Source: Selaginella moellendorffii
Lineage: Eukaryota > Streptophyta > Lycopodiopsida > Selaginellales > Selaginellaceae
NCBI RefSeq assembly: GCF_000143415.4
Contig: NW_003314274.1
Coordinates: forward strand, 1 to 62,000
Direction of reading: 5' to 3'
Length of the DNA stretch: 62,000 nucleotides
A model generated the notes under the pieces. It did not search any database. It was not told the DNA's origin and saw only the letters and a program-made list of their open reading frames with translations. Position 1 is the stretch's first letter. The number at the start of each line of letters is the position of its first letter. The translations under genes were made by a program, and so were the position numbers. Shown in pieces: positions 21,157-31,855 of the stretch.

Positions 21157-23225
21157 CTATGGCAGGAGTCAAGTCTGTGGCATTTGGCAGGGAGGAAAAC
21201 CAATACCAAAAGCATTGGTCAGAGTTCCTTATAAAGGCTAAGAAAGCTCTCCTGTTGATGGATTGTGGAAAGCGTGTGATAGATGCAGACGCACGGCAAC
21301 ATCTACACGCAAGAGCACAAAAGCTGTCAAGGGAACAACCAACAACAAAGATCACAAAGCTCAAGGTGAGGAAATTTAGGAGAAGACTTAGGAACAAGAT
21401 CCTGAACATGTAACCACCTTGCAGGTTCCAAACTTACAGTCGTCAATCTAGAGTGTAATGTGAACATGACCCAGCAGGAGCAGTCTCCAGCATCTCCACT
21501 GCACACAGCAACACCAACACAACCAGCTCTCAATGCCGACACCAACAACATGCTACATCACCGCAAACACCACAGTTGAGAGCATCCCAAGCAGGAGTGA
21601 TGCTGCAAGCCTGAGCTCACACTGGATCTTAAGTTTGGCATTTCTCCAGTTTGTGGACAAAATGCAGTGTCTCCAGTCAACACCATAGATGCCGATACCA
21701 GCAGATTTTGCGAGGTTTTTTCACAACAAGCAGATGAGCATTTTCATGCGAGACAGAGTCCAATCAACACCTTTGTCTACCAGCCCCTAGATGTGAAGCT
21801 CACGAAGATCCAGAACCATATTCTCCAGCTCAAGAGGAGCATTTGAGGTACAACTTTCTAGGGATCTGTATGCACAAAAACTTAGCGCATGAACAAGGAA
21901 CTCCCCAAGGAGAATGCAGAGCTTCGCAATGAGATCCGACAGCTCAAGGTGAAGCAACTGTAGTGTGCTACAACAGAAGAACAAGTTCAAGAATGAGCTC
22001 TCTGGAGTCATAGCAACAATAAAACAGCTTAATGCCATGGAGAAGTGAGAGCTTCAAGATGAAACTCAACTCAGTTGCAGGAGAAAAGTGGAGCATAGAA
22101 AATCAACTTTATATTTAGAAACATCATCCTAAGGCTTGAAATTTAAACTTTGAGACTCAAGAATAGGAATGAATGGCAATTGCCCCATGTAGAACTAATT
22201 AAGGGGGTGAGTTAACACTCAAACTTTATCCCTTTCTTTTGTATTCTAGCCTTCCATCATTAATGCATGTTTATTTGCTCAAACCTAGAATACTCAAGCA
22301 ATGCCAAGTTTATCTTTGCTCATGACTTCAACAAAAGCCTTCATGGGGATTGAAGGACTCAAATCATTCCTTTTTTACTTTTTATATATTTATTTGTGTC
22401 TAGCTGAAGCAAATGCAAAATTAAATCAAACAAGTGTAGTAGTAAATATCCACTCTACTCTCACCTTCTTTTCTCTTTCACTCTTATTTTCTTTTCCTCT
22501 TTCTTTCTTTTGTAATATAAGCTTTTAGCATATAAATTTTTACCCAAGTTTCTAGGAATGACTTGTTTTGACCTTTAAAGAAATGATTGAGAAATACATG
22601 AACTTTTAGCATTTAGATTGGGATGGATATTTGTCATTTCTTTGGTATATATATATATCATAGGGTATAAAGTTCCATTGGTGCTTCACCTTATAAATTT
22701 CTATATGGTCATTATTTGATATTGCTAATGGAGTTGAGTTTTGCTATAAGTTGCTAATACTAAGTCTTGGGATCAATATTTGATAAGTGTTCTTCCACTC
22801 ATTCAAGTGGAATTTATTGAGCACTTAGGCTGTGTATAAGTGGGATAATAACAACACAACAAGTTCCATCATTGTTCACTAGTGGAGTATAAAGTGGATG
22901 ATTTAATGTTAATCCATTTTCCTAATGTTATAGTATATGGTTTCTCTAAGGGGCTCTTTATTCAGTGGAAGGGACCATATTAAGTATTGTGGTAAGTTAA
23001 ACTACACATTTATAAAGTTTGGCAAAACATTCAACAAACTAATCCTCCAGAAATTACACATATGCAATAACTTAAACACTTTGTATAAAGGGATCAGGCC
23101 CCACCTATAGATCCACCAATGCCTCCTCTTATCTTGTTAATCTGAAAACCTTAACTACTTTTCATCCTTTTAAAAGAATAGGATGATATGAGGTCTGTAT
23201 GATGTTGTATTTAAATATTAGTATA
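21157..23225 (+). mobile_element. Coiled-coil element relic and AT-rich tail, copy A
   Basis: Plus-strand fragments include KKALLLMDCGKRVIDADARQ and KLTKIQNHILQL-like and KENAEL-like heptad stretches in changing frames, then a long AT-rich tail. It matches 33867-35960 almost throughout. It begins exactly beside the carrier exon relic, so it probably inserted there. A link to the coiled-coil family at 7013-9010 is possible but not shown. Confidence 0.4.
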
Positions 23226-23905
23226 ATTTTTAGTATTAGTATAATTTTATTTTAAAATTTTTGAATTCAGCTTTATCAAGCTATGTATATATTGGATTTT
23301 ACTTAATTAATCTTCTGTTTTTTCTTGATGTTGGTTTAAATAAATATATTAGTAACTGTTCATTATATAAATGGGAAGAAACTATATTTTGTTGTTTAAA
23401 TTTTTATTACAATAACTTGAAACACCTTATTACAAAAATTTGAAATTTCTATAATAGGATTTGGATCAGTTAACTCTTTGAATAATAAGTTTATTTTATA
23501 AATAAAATGATTTACCATATAATCTTGAATAAAATCTAATGAATAATTAAATAATATATTAACTATTTATTTTCAAAAAGACTTTTTACTTGAAAGAACT
23601 CTTGTTTTTTTCCTTTTATATTGAAGTGTATATGCAATATTTCTTGTTTTATTTAAAGCCTTCTTCTTTTTGTTGCCATATCTCTTTGGAAAATTAAATC
23701 ATAAAATTATTTTCAGAAATTTTAAACTAACTTCTAATCCCAATCTTCTAATAATAGTGCTAAATCTATGCAATTTATCGTGCTAATGCCATCCTAATCA
23801 CGATATTAATGGCTTCCTAATTGCAGTCCTAATCCATGTAATCAGTATTAATTATACTCCTAATTGCAAGGTAGTGGCACAAACCTAATCACATCCTCTC
23901 AAGGA
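23226..23905. other. AT-rich intergenic, no gene seen
   Basis: Nothing recognisable apart from short AT-rich runs; it marks the right edge of duplication copy A. Confidence 0.5.
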
Positions 23906-24019
23906 TTCAAGGTTTTTTTGATTCAAGCTTTTTGTTCTTTCAATCAAGCATTGCTGAGAGTTGGAATTCGAGGAATAACGGTGAGCAATGTTCGTGGTTT
24001 AGGCACTCAAGGTGGAGCT
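23906..24019 (+). pseudogene. PII (GlnB/GLB1)-like exon scrap
   Basis: The plus frame reads FNQALLRVGIRGITVSNVRG and then LGTQGG. This closely follows the PII signature ALLKIGIRGVTVSDVRGFGAQGG. PII proteins sense 2-oxoglutarate and ATP and regulate nitrogen metabolism in plastids. Only this exon-sized piece is seen. The downstream residues do not continue the family (no HGGSEF), and no partner exon was found nearby. Confidence 0.55.
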
Positions 24020-25499
24020 GTGTTTTCTCTCTTTTTTCCCTGTGGAGAACAAAAGCTTCCAGGAGAAAAGAAACCAGTTCTTACCCTTGATACTTGGGAG
24101 TCTCCAAGGTCTAGAAAAAAAGGAGAGAGAAGCAAAGAAATTGGTATCACTGCGTTACCAGTCAGATCTGAGCTCCAAAGACATCCTCTATCCTCAGCAA
24201 TCCAAAAGAAAAGAGAAAGAAAGCTCAAACCTTTCTGCAGCATGTTAAGATCCTTGAGCCCTCCAAGAGCGGTGCATCTATCCCTGCCCTCTCCAAATCC
24301 TGGCGCCTACCACACCCAATGGTGTGTGGGACGAGGCTATTGCCACTGGCCAGCATCGCTCGGTACAGAATCTCGCCTTAGCGGCCAAGAAGATTTCCCA
24401 TTTAGCCCTAAATTCTGACACCTCTTCATCTGGCAATTGGATGATTTTATCTGACTCATTCATTTTGACAGCATTTAATGAGCCAGCTGAGGCAAATGAT
24501 ATACACTTCTAGGAGTCACTGAGGTATAGAAGTATCTGTGCTGATATCCTTGATCACAGAACTTTGGATATCTAAAACTATTCCCATCCAAAAGTTTTAC
24601 TTGATCAATCACCATGGATAGCATATGATTTTCCTCTCCTTCCTTAATATTGAACCACTGAACTTTAAAAATAATTCTCTTGAATGATCTAAAGTTTACC
24701 TCATAAATATAAAAGGTATCTATAATAATAAGAACGAAGAACCCAGACCCCTGCAGCCGTCTGGGGCAGCCTCGGAAGCCATGGTTCTCAGCAAGGGGAG
24801 GCCAGCTTAGGCTTGGGCCAGGGCCGGTGGCCATGGTTAGCGGGAATATTGGCTCAATGTTGTGGCGGCCAATGGGTGGGATGCATGCGTGGCGGGGAAG
24901 GGAAGAGGGCGTGGTGACATGTGTTATGCCATGCACTCCTAGGGCTCCATGGCTGCTCTGGTCGGACACGGTTGTGTGGGCATTTCCGTGAGAGCCTGTG
25001 CATGGTAAGTAACAGGGGCGGGTAGAATGGTAGTCGGGCACACAATCCAGGCTCCTCTCGGGATCAACTCAGGACTGTGAGAGGCAAATTGGCTCATCTC
25101 CAACTCAGCAAAGCTTTGATCCCTGTTTGCCATTGCCTCACGAGCTCTTTGGCCTGTAGGAAAGCAATTATCAAGGACACTCCCTCTTCATCCCCGGATT
25201 CTCTCGAGGAATCCCTTGTTGCTGGGCCTGGTGAGGGATTGTTGTTTCAGCACATGCTCGGGATCAACTCCGTTTGTAGGAACCTGTTTTGAGTTGACGT
25301 AGGGCTGTCGAGTGGCTGTGCCAGCCAACACTGCTCCTGAAGTTTTGGAAATCTGACATGGCACTGATGTCTGGGTTCTCTCGAAAGAGAAGGAGAGAAG
25401 CAGAAGGTGCCACCGCAAGCATCCCGCCAACTGTTGGGAAAGGATGGGAAAGCTGGCATCAATCGATTTGTTGCAGTAGCCCATGGATAAAACTGTAGT
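24020..25499. other. Mosaic region without a clear gene
   Basis: A GC-richer patchwork. On the minus strand about 24480-24750 reads IIFKVQWFNIKEGEENHM, faintly like the DUF4216 region of CACTA elements. The 24750-25060 part is GC-rich without a recognisable product. The 25188-25499 part continues in frame from the LRR relic but matches nothing I know. Confidence 0.35.
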
Positions 25500-26166
25500 C
25501 CATGGATAGATGTATGACATTATAGTCAGCATTCCAGAATCAATCCTAAGATAAATTTGTTTAGTATGATCATGTTAAACTAACAAAATTCACCTACATT
25601 GTCTGGAGTTCAGTCAAGCCTACAAATGATGGAACTGGCTGAGGAGAAAAGGAGTTGTTTCCAATGCTTCTGTTATGCATACACATGCATCAGGTAAACT
25701 CCAAGTTAAGACGAAATATTACATTAGTTGGAGAGCTTTCAACCTGCTTAGATCAGGTAACGTTCCAGTAAAAGCATTATCATTGATGTGTCTGTAAATG
25801 AAACAAAACTTGAGTGCAAAGTAGTTACCATATTAGCTATTTACATTTCAAAGAGGGTTGATATCCGCCCCAAACTGCTCGGCAATGATCCAGCAAATCG
25901 ATTTTTGTCAAGTCTCCTGAAAATACACTATTACACGAGATTGTATTCTAGCCATCAATGACTTACATGATGGTCAGCTTGGAAAAGTTTCCAATTTCAT
26001 TGGGAACTTCTCCAGAGAAGCAGTTATTGTCCAGTAACCTGAAGGACAACAGGTCCAAAAACCTCCAAGAAAATGAGAAAAATACGTACAAGTGCTTGAG
26101 TTCAGGTAAGAAATATATTTCTGGTGCGTCCACCTCTTTGTAAACCACCCAGCATTTGCTGGGCAA
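25500..26166 (-). pseudogene. LRR receptor-kinase ectodomain relic
   Basis: Minus-strand pieces separated by small GT-AG introns read as successive LRRs: LLDNNCFSGEVPNEIGNFSK, RLDKNRFAGSLPSSLGRIS, HINDNAFTGTLPDLSRLKAL and IGNNSFSPQPVPSFVGLTEL. One LRR per exon of about 70 bp, and the consensus PVPS, are typical of the LRR-VIII receptor-kinase ectodomain. Flanking exons and any kinase domain are missing within the window, so this is a fragment. Its intron pattern sets it apart from the intronless LRR genes nearby. Confidence 0.65.
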
Positions 26167-27321
26167 GTACTCGTAAAAAACTAAGATAGATCAAAATACA
26201 TACCTGGAAAATCAATATGAGGTTGTTGTGGATTCCTTAACGTAATTATAATGCTGTCCATTGTTTTCTTATTTGCATCAATTTGAGAAACTCTAAAATG
26301 CTTTCCATTAATCTAATATACTGTATAACTCATGGCCTAAAATTTAAAACTAATTAATGATTAATTAATGTTAATTATGACTTTGCATCCATTACCCAAA
26401 TCCTTAAAAACATTTGATACTGATTCACCTCTTTGAATAGTATATTGTATGATTTCATATATAATAGCCATAATAGGTAATAGTGGTAGCTATTTTAAAT
26501 TTTCAGGAATCTATTGGTTTGGATGGTCAATAACATATTGCATTCTTGCATTATCTCTTTCAATTCTTGCTTGTTGATACTTTTGAAGGATAAGCTGCAT
26601 TTCCTCTTCATTAAAGTAAATATATAGAGAAATATTTTCATATGCTTCTTAACTAAGTTGAATTTGTTTTCCTAGATGCTACAATCAAATACTACTATAA
26701 TCAAATGGAGATATAAACTATGAAATACTTAAGCAAATTAGAACTAAAATATTATGCATATAAAAACTCTTTCTTAATAGCAGACCTTCAGCTATAAATC
26801 TTCAAGTTTTACTTTTTGTCTTACCAAAGATTTTAAAACCCTTAAATAACACTCAATAAAAAATATATTTCAGCTAGTTCTAGGACCAACCATCTTTAAC
26901 TCATCAATTAACTATACTAATAAATGAACTTGTGTTGTCATAGCTGTTGTAAATAATGTTGCTTCCAATAAACACACATAAATGATAGACTTTTCTTTCA
27001 TAATAGGTTTCAAAGATCTATCTACTTCTTGAGCAGTTTAAAATCTAATTAAAATTAAAATTAATTAAATTAAAAAAATTAAATCAATTATTACCATACA
27101 ACTTCTCCAAGAAAATATATTGCATCCTGTAATTGAGGTGTTGTGTTTCCCATTATAAAAATGAGATAAAAATCCTACTAAATATGTTAATTTACGTTTT
27201 AGTAAATTTAGAAACTTATTTATAGTAAATGAAGCCAATTATTTTCATACCTATTAAATTACCTTTCTCATCGACACAATTTGAAAATTCAGTTCCATAT
27301 GTTTTAAGCACTTTAAAAGCC
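26167..27321. other. AT-rich intergenic, no gene seen
   Basis: Very AT-rich, no coding signal or clear repeat boundary seen. Confidence 0.5.
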
Positions 27322-28680
27322 TCTATATTATCAATAAATAATTTATTTTAATAATTTGTTAATATCAAAATTCCATGCTTAATTTTTCCATCACATCACA
27401 ACCATATGTTTTACTTTATTCTGCGCATAACTAAGTCTTTTCTAGTACTTAATTCATCAATTTTACCAGTAATAGTTTTATATATAGTTTGAAAAATATT
27501 CTTAAATATATGCATGTAATCCTTTAAAAATGCTACTGGCAACTTATAAAAATATAGAAGTTGATAAAATGTGAATATAACCATTTCATACTATTAGGTA
27601 ACAATATTTGATCTTCTTGTCTAACCAAATAATAATATGTTGCCTAACGTTTTGGAGTCATTTGTCCTAGTATTGGTCAAATATAATTATGACCATTAAA
27701 TAAACTAATTAAAATTTAATTTTAATTTATGTTTTAGAAATAATAACTAAAATCTTATATTCTATTAGTAGACCTAAATGGATGATCCATAGGTAAGAAA
27801 CACCAATATCCAATATATATATGCATTTTTATAAACTTCGTGACTATATTCCAAGGATCTAGGTCCACAGTTTAGGTAAAAGTATTTTCCTATTAATTTG
27901 AACTCCTGAATAAAATCATAATCCAAGAAAATTATGAATAAACTATCACATTGCTTCTCTAAGCTTAAAAAACTATTAACCCTCTGACTTAGAATTATCT
28001 TTGCATGGCACTCCATCCCATAATTGTTTCAACTCTTCCAAAAATAATAACCAATAAATATTAGGTACCTTAGGAAGTTTTGGACCTAGAAAAATTATAA
28101 ATATAAATATTTCATTTGAGTTTTTAATCTAATATCTGGTATAATCATAATAAGAAATATAAATGAAGGCTTAATTGCTAGAGTTGGTGGTATATTATTA
28201 TTAATTGCACCAATTGCCTAACATGAATATACTTTTGCCATTAATTTTGTTGGAGAAAGATCATTTGCAGCCATAGTAAAATATATATTTTTTGGATCTA
28301 CTGCAAAATTTGGGTAATCATCTTTGAATTTTTTTTTAAGTTGAACCATCTGCAGGCATTTTCATTATTCCATTACTGGATTGATGATCAAATGATAAAT
28401 GATATATTGTTTTATTTCTCTACATTGAAATTATTATTGAAGTCAAGGTATAATAGAGAAATAATGCATTATTTTCTCAGGTATATAATTGTTAAAATCT
28501 GTGTGCTTGCTAGCAATAGAAATTTGACAAAATTAAAGGTCCATATTCTCCTTATGAAATAACATAAAGTCATTGATGCATAAATCAATCTTTTTATAGG
28601 TAAGTCCATTATGTTTAGTGATATTTACCACTTCCTTATATATATTTGAAAATGTTTATTTGTAGGAAACATTTTAGTAA
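27322..28680. mobile_element. AT-rich degenerate element, copy B
   Basis: Matches 13361-14470 and then 15290-15520, so it has one copy of the inner unit that is tandemly repeated in block A, and it lacks the 15520-16160 part. The minus strand at 27774-28016 gives FKLIGKYFYLNCGPRSLEYS, the counterpart of the A1 fragment. Degenerate; class unresolved. Confidence 0.5.
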
Positions 28681-29107
28681 CAGTTTAAAAGTTGTAAATT
28701 GCAACTCTAATTAGCAACATATATGAGCTTATCTAACTTTAAAGAATATGTTACTACAAATTATTATTTATATTTTAGTTGTAAAGGACAACTATAATTT
28801 CCAACTTAAATTTGAGTAACTATAAAGCTATCACTTAAATTTTGTAACTAAAGCCAATTTGCTACTAACATTAAATTGAGTTGATTACAACTTAGATTTC
28901 CAACAAACACAAAAAAATTGTTGGAAAAACATATCATTATAATGCTTTTACGGACTGGCAGAAGTCAAGTCTAAGTCTTCACCTGTCGAAGTCCACATTC
29001 TATCCACCGTGGCCAAAAAATCACCACAAAAAAAAATTGTGCAAAAATCTATGTTATGTAATATAGTTGATAGTCCAGTATACCAATGGCAAATCCCAAG
29101 TCCCCCA

Positions 29108-29155
29108 TTTATTGACTAGCAAGGCTTTCATCAAGGCCCTTTGCTAGTCAATAAA
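29108..29155. repeat. Perfect 15-bp inverted repeat upstream of LRR copy B
   Basis: TTTATTGACTAGCAA (29108-29122) and its exact reverse complement (29141-29155) flank an 18-base loop. The hairpin lies within extra sequence that repeats CAAATCCCAAGTCCCCCA around it (near 29090 and 29181). The promoter of LRR copy A has one such copy and no hairpin. Position is 160-210 bp before the start codon. Confidence 0.85.
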
Positions 29156-29317
29156 GTCAATAAAGTATTTTTACAATGGTAAATCCCAAGTCCCCCACTT
29201 TATTGACTAGCTCAATTGACTCGAAGTCAAGTGTGCCAGGAATTGATTAGCAAATGTGCGTGTAAACTCTGCAAAAAAAACCTCATCTCGCACGTTCACT
29301 CTTTGATGTTCTGATCC

Positions 29318-31855
29318 ATGGCCATGTCTCTCGCGGATTTGCTGCTGCCTTTGTTTCTACTCGTCTTTCTCACAAGATCCCGGTCACAGTGCCCCACAAA
29401 TCCATCCGCAATCGTGAACGACACACAGGTTCTTCTCTCTCTCCGTGACAGGCTTGGCATCAAAGTGTGGATCGAGACTGCCAATCCAAGAGCATGGCGG
29501 GGAGTGGAGTGGAGCTCGGACAACCAAGTGGAGGGCCTCGCTCTGTCCAGGTTTAATCTCTCGGGAGTTTTTCCTGCCACCTGGGCCGAGCTTCCATCGC
29601 TGGCTCGCCTGGACCTCTCGCAAAACGGCCTCTCCTCGCTGGAAGTCCCTTGCAAAAATATGCAGCTCAACCTCCTCAACTTGAGCTCCAATTCCCTGCA
29701 AGAGTTCCCCGGAAATCTCTCCAGCCTCGAGAGTTTGGAAAGCCTGGACCTCAGTGGGAACTTCTTAACAGTGGCCGGACTCCCAAAGTTTAGCTTGACG
29801 CTGCGATCGCTCAACCTGTCCATCAACAACTTAACTGGGAGCTTTTCCATTGGTGGTAACCTGGGACTGGAGGCACTGGAACTCTCGCACAACGGCCTCA
29901 GCGGCTCCATTCCAGAAACTTTCGGGGAGATGACGAACTTGACGCGCCTGGACATATCGTATAACAGGTTTAGAGGAGATCTACCCGATATTTGGAGCAA
30001 GAACTTGGAGCTCAGGTACATGCGTATCTCCAAAAATTCGCTCCAGGGTGGTTTGCCACCGAGCTTGAGAAGGCTACGCAAGCTCTCGGTTTTACACGCT
30101 GCCTACAACTCTCTCTCCGGGCCACTGGAGCTGGAAGATGGCGACTTTGCAAGCATCGAGGTTTTGAACCTCGGGCTAAACGGGTTTAGCGGAACGATCC
30201 CGGCTACTCTGGGAGGCTTGAGGAACATCAGAGAGATATGGCTCGACAGCAATAACTTGACTGGAACAATCCCAGGCGAGCTCTCGAAGCTCTCGCATCT
30301 CCAGAAGCTGGTTCTCAGGGGGAATCGTTTTAGTGGCGCCATACCTCTGGAGCTTGGAAACTGCTCGAACATCAGAGAGATATGGCTCGGCAGCAATAAC
30401 TTGACTGGAACAATCCCAGGCGAGCTCTCGAAGCTCTCGCATCTCCAGCTGCTGGTTCTCACGGGGAATCGTTTTAGTGGCGCCATACCTCCAGAGCTTG
30501 GAAACTGGTCGAACATCAGAGAGATATGGCTCGACAGCAATAACTTGACTGGAACAATCCCAGGCGAGCTCTCGAAGCTCTCGCATCTCCAGAAGCTGGT
30601 TCTCACGGGGAATCGTTTTAGTGGCGCCATACCTCCGGAGCTTGGAAACTGGTCGAACATCAGAGAGATATGGCTCGACAGCAATAACTTGACTGGAACA
30701 ATCCCAGGCGAGCTCTCGAAGCTCTCGCATCTCCAGATGCTGGTTCTCACGGGGAATCGGTTTAGTGGCACCATACCTCCGGAGCTTGGAAACTGGTCGA
30801 ACATCAGAGAGATATGGCTCGGCAGCAATAACTTGACTGGAACAATCCCAGGCGAGCTCTCGAAGCTCTCGCATCTCCAGATGCTGGTTCTCAACAGGAA
30901 CGACATGGGCGGGGAGCTCCCTTCCGGACTCTCCAACTGCACCGAGCTCGTTAGTCTCTGGCTGGACCAGAACAAGTTCTCTGGAAATCTCCCTGACAGC
31001 TTCGGGAATTTGAGCCGCCTGCTCGCTCTGGGGCTTTCCAGCAACGATCTTGTCGGTTCAATCCCGGCCATGTTGCAAAACATGTCGTCTCTGCAGTTCC
31101 TCATCCTCGAAAACAACAGATTCAGTGGCTCCATACCGGACTGGCTTCCCAGGCTCACGAACTTACGAGCCATGGACTTCTCGGGTAACAGGTTCTCTGG
31201 GGAGATGCCGGAAAGCATTGGCCGACTGTTTGCCAACGTCCAGCTTTACAACCAGAACAAACGGTCTGTGATGATTCAAACCACGCGAGGACTCCTCTAC
31301 AACGGCTTCGCCTACCCGACCTCCATAGACTTCTCCTTCAACCAGCTGACTGGAAGCATTCCAGCTGCCATTGGCGACCTCTACAAGCTCCAGGTGCTGG
31401 ACCTGAGCCACAACCAGCTAACAGGTCCCATTCCCGAGTCCCTGGGGAAGGCAAGGAATCTCTCCGAGGTGGCGCTTGCGAGCAATCGTCTCAATGGCTC
31501 CATACCATCGTCCGTGGCGGACCTCTCGTTTCTCACCATCTTCGACGTCTCCAACAACAGCCTGGTGGGACGGATACCTGACAGCCCGCAACTCTCGTCC
31601 ATGGACGCGGCTCTCTTCGCTGGGAATCAGCTCTGTGGCTTGCCACTGACCAACACCTGTTCGAGCACTGCTATGCTGCCACATAAGCCTAGAACAGAGG
31701 GACAAGGTGGTAGCGAACAGGACCAAAGAGAAGTGACAATTGTCAGCGTTGCCATCTTCGTGGCAGCCTTCTTCAACGCGTTCTTCTGGACCTACTTTGC
31801 GGCAAACCACAGAGCTCATTCCCAGCTCTGTGGATGCTGGCAATCAAATCTCTAG
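29318..31855 (+). CDS. LRR receptor-like protein, copy B
   Basis: Intronless frame of 845 residues with the same design as copy A at 16730: signal peptide about 1-23, N-terminal cap, LRR solenoid, cap LCGLPLTNTC, membrane helix (IVSVAIFVAAFFNAFFWTYF) and a short tail without kinase. It is longer because three more LRR pairs sit in the middle of the solenoid. The C-terminal tail differs (SQLCGCWQSNL) through a small insertion and frame change. The 3' end overlaps the antisense end of the PPR relic by 12 bases. The two genes derive from a segmental duplication; both frames are intact, which suggests selection on both. Confidence 0.88.
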   Translation: MAMSLADLLLPLFLLVFLTRSRSQCPTNPSAIVNDTQVLLSLRDRLGIKVWIETANPRAWRGVEWSSDNQVEGLALSRFNLSGVFPATWAELPSLARLDLSQNGLSSLEVPCKNMQLNLLNLSSNSLQEFPGNLSSLESLESLDLSGNFLTVAGLPKFSLTLRSLNLSINNLTGSFSIGGNLGLEALELSHNGLSGSIPETFGEMTNLTRLDISYNRFRGDLPDIWSKNLELRYMRISKNSLQGGLPPSLRRLRKLSVLHAAYNSLSGPLELEDGDFASIEVLNLGLNGFSGTIPATLGGLRNIREIWLDSNNLTGTIPGELSKLSHLQKLVLRGNRFSGAIPLELGNCSNIREIWLGSNNLTGTIPGELSKLSHLQLLVLTGNRFSGAIPPELGNWSNIREIWLDSNNLTGTIPGELSKLSHLQKLVLTGNRFSGAIPPELGNWSNIREIWLDSNNLTGTIPGELSKLSHLQMLVLTGNRFSGTIPPELGNWSNIREIWLGSNNLTGTIPGELSKLSHLQMLVLNRNDMGGELPSGLSNCTELVSLWLDQNKFSGNLPDSFGNLSRLLALGLSSNDLVGSIPAMLQNMSSLQFLILENNRFSGSIPDWLPRLTNLRAMDFSGNRFSGEMPESIGRLFANVQLYNQNKRSVMIQTTRGLLYNGFAYPTSIDFSFNQLTGSIPAAIGDLYKLQVLDLSHNQLTGPIPESLGKARNLSEVALASNRLNGSIPSSVADLSFLTIFDVSNNSLVGRIPDSPQLSSMDAALFAGNQLCGLPLTNTCSSTAMLPHKPRTEGQGGSEQDQREVTIVSVAIFVAAFFNAFFWTYFAANHRAHSQLCGCWQSNL
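30185..30904 (+). repeat. Five exact-length 144-bp tandem units coding LRR pairs
   Basis: Units start at 30185, 30329, 30473, 30617 and 30761, each 48 codons (two 24-residue LRRs). The internal units are nearly identical (FSGAIPPELGNWSNIREIW and SNNLTGTIPGELSKLSHLQ). The two classes of LRR alternate strictly. Copy A has two pairs in this place. The near-identity of units points to recent unequal crossing-over or slippage within the coding frame. Confidence 0.95.

Noticed and set aside
30103-31236. 377-residue minus-strand frame with strong internal repeats
   Set aside because: Antisense shadow of the LRR solenoid; its repeats mirror the 144-bp LRR units. The same applies to 16708-17808 and 29296-30081.
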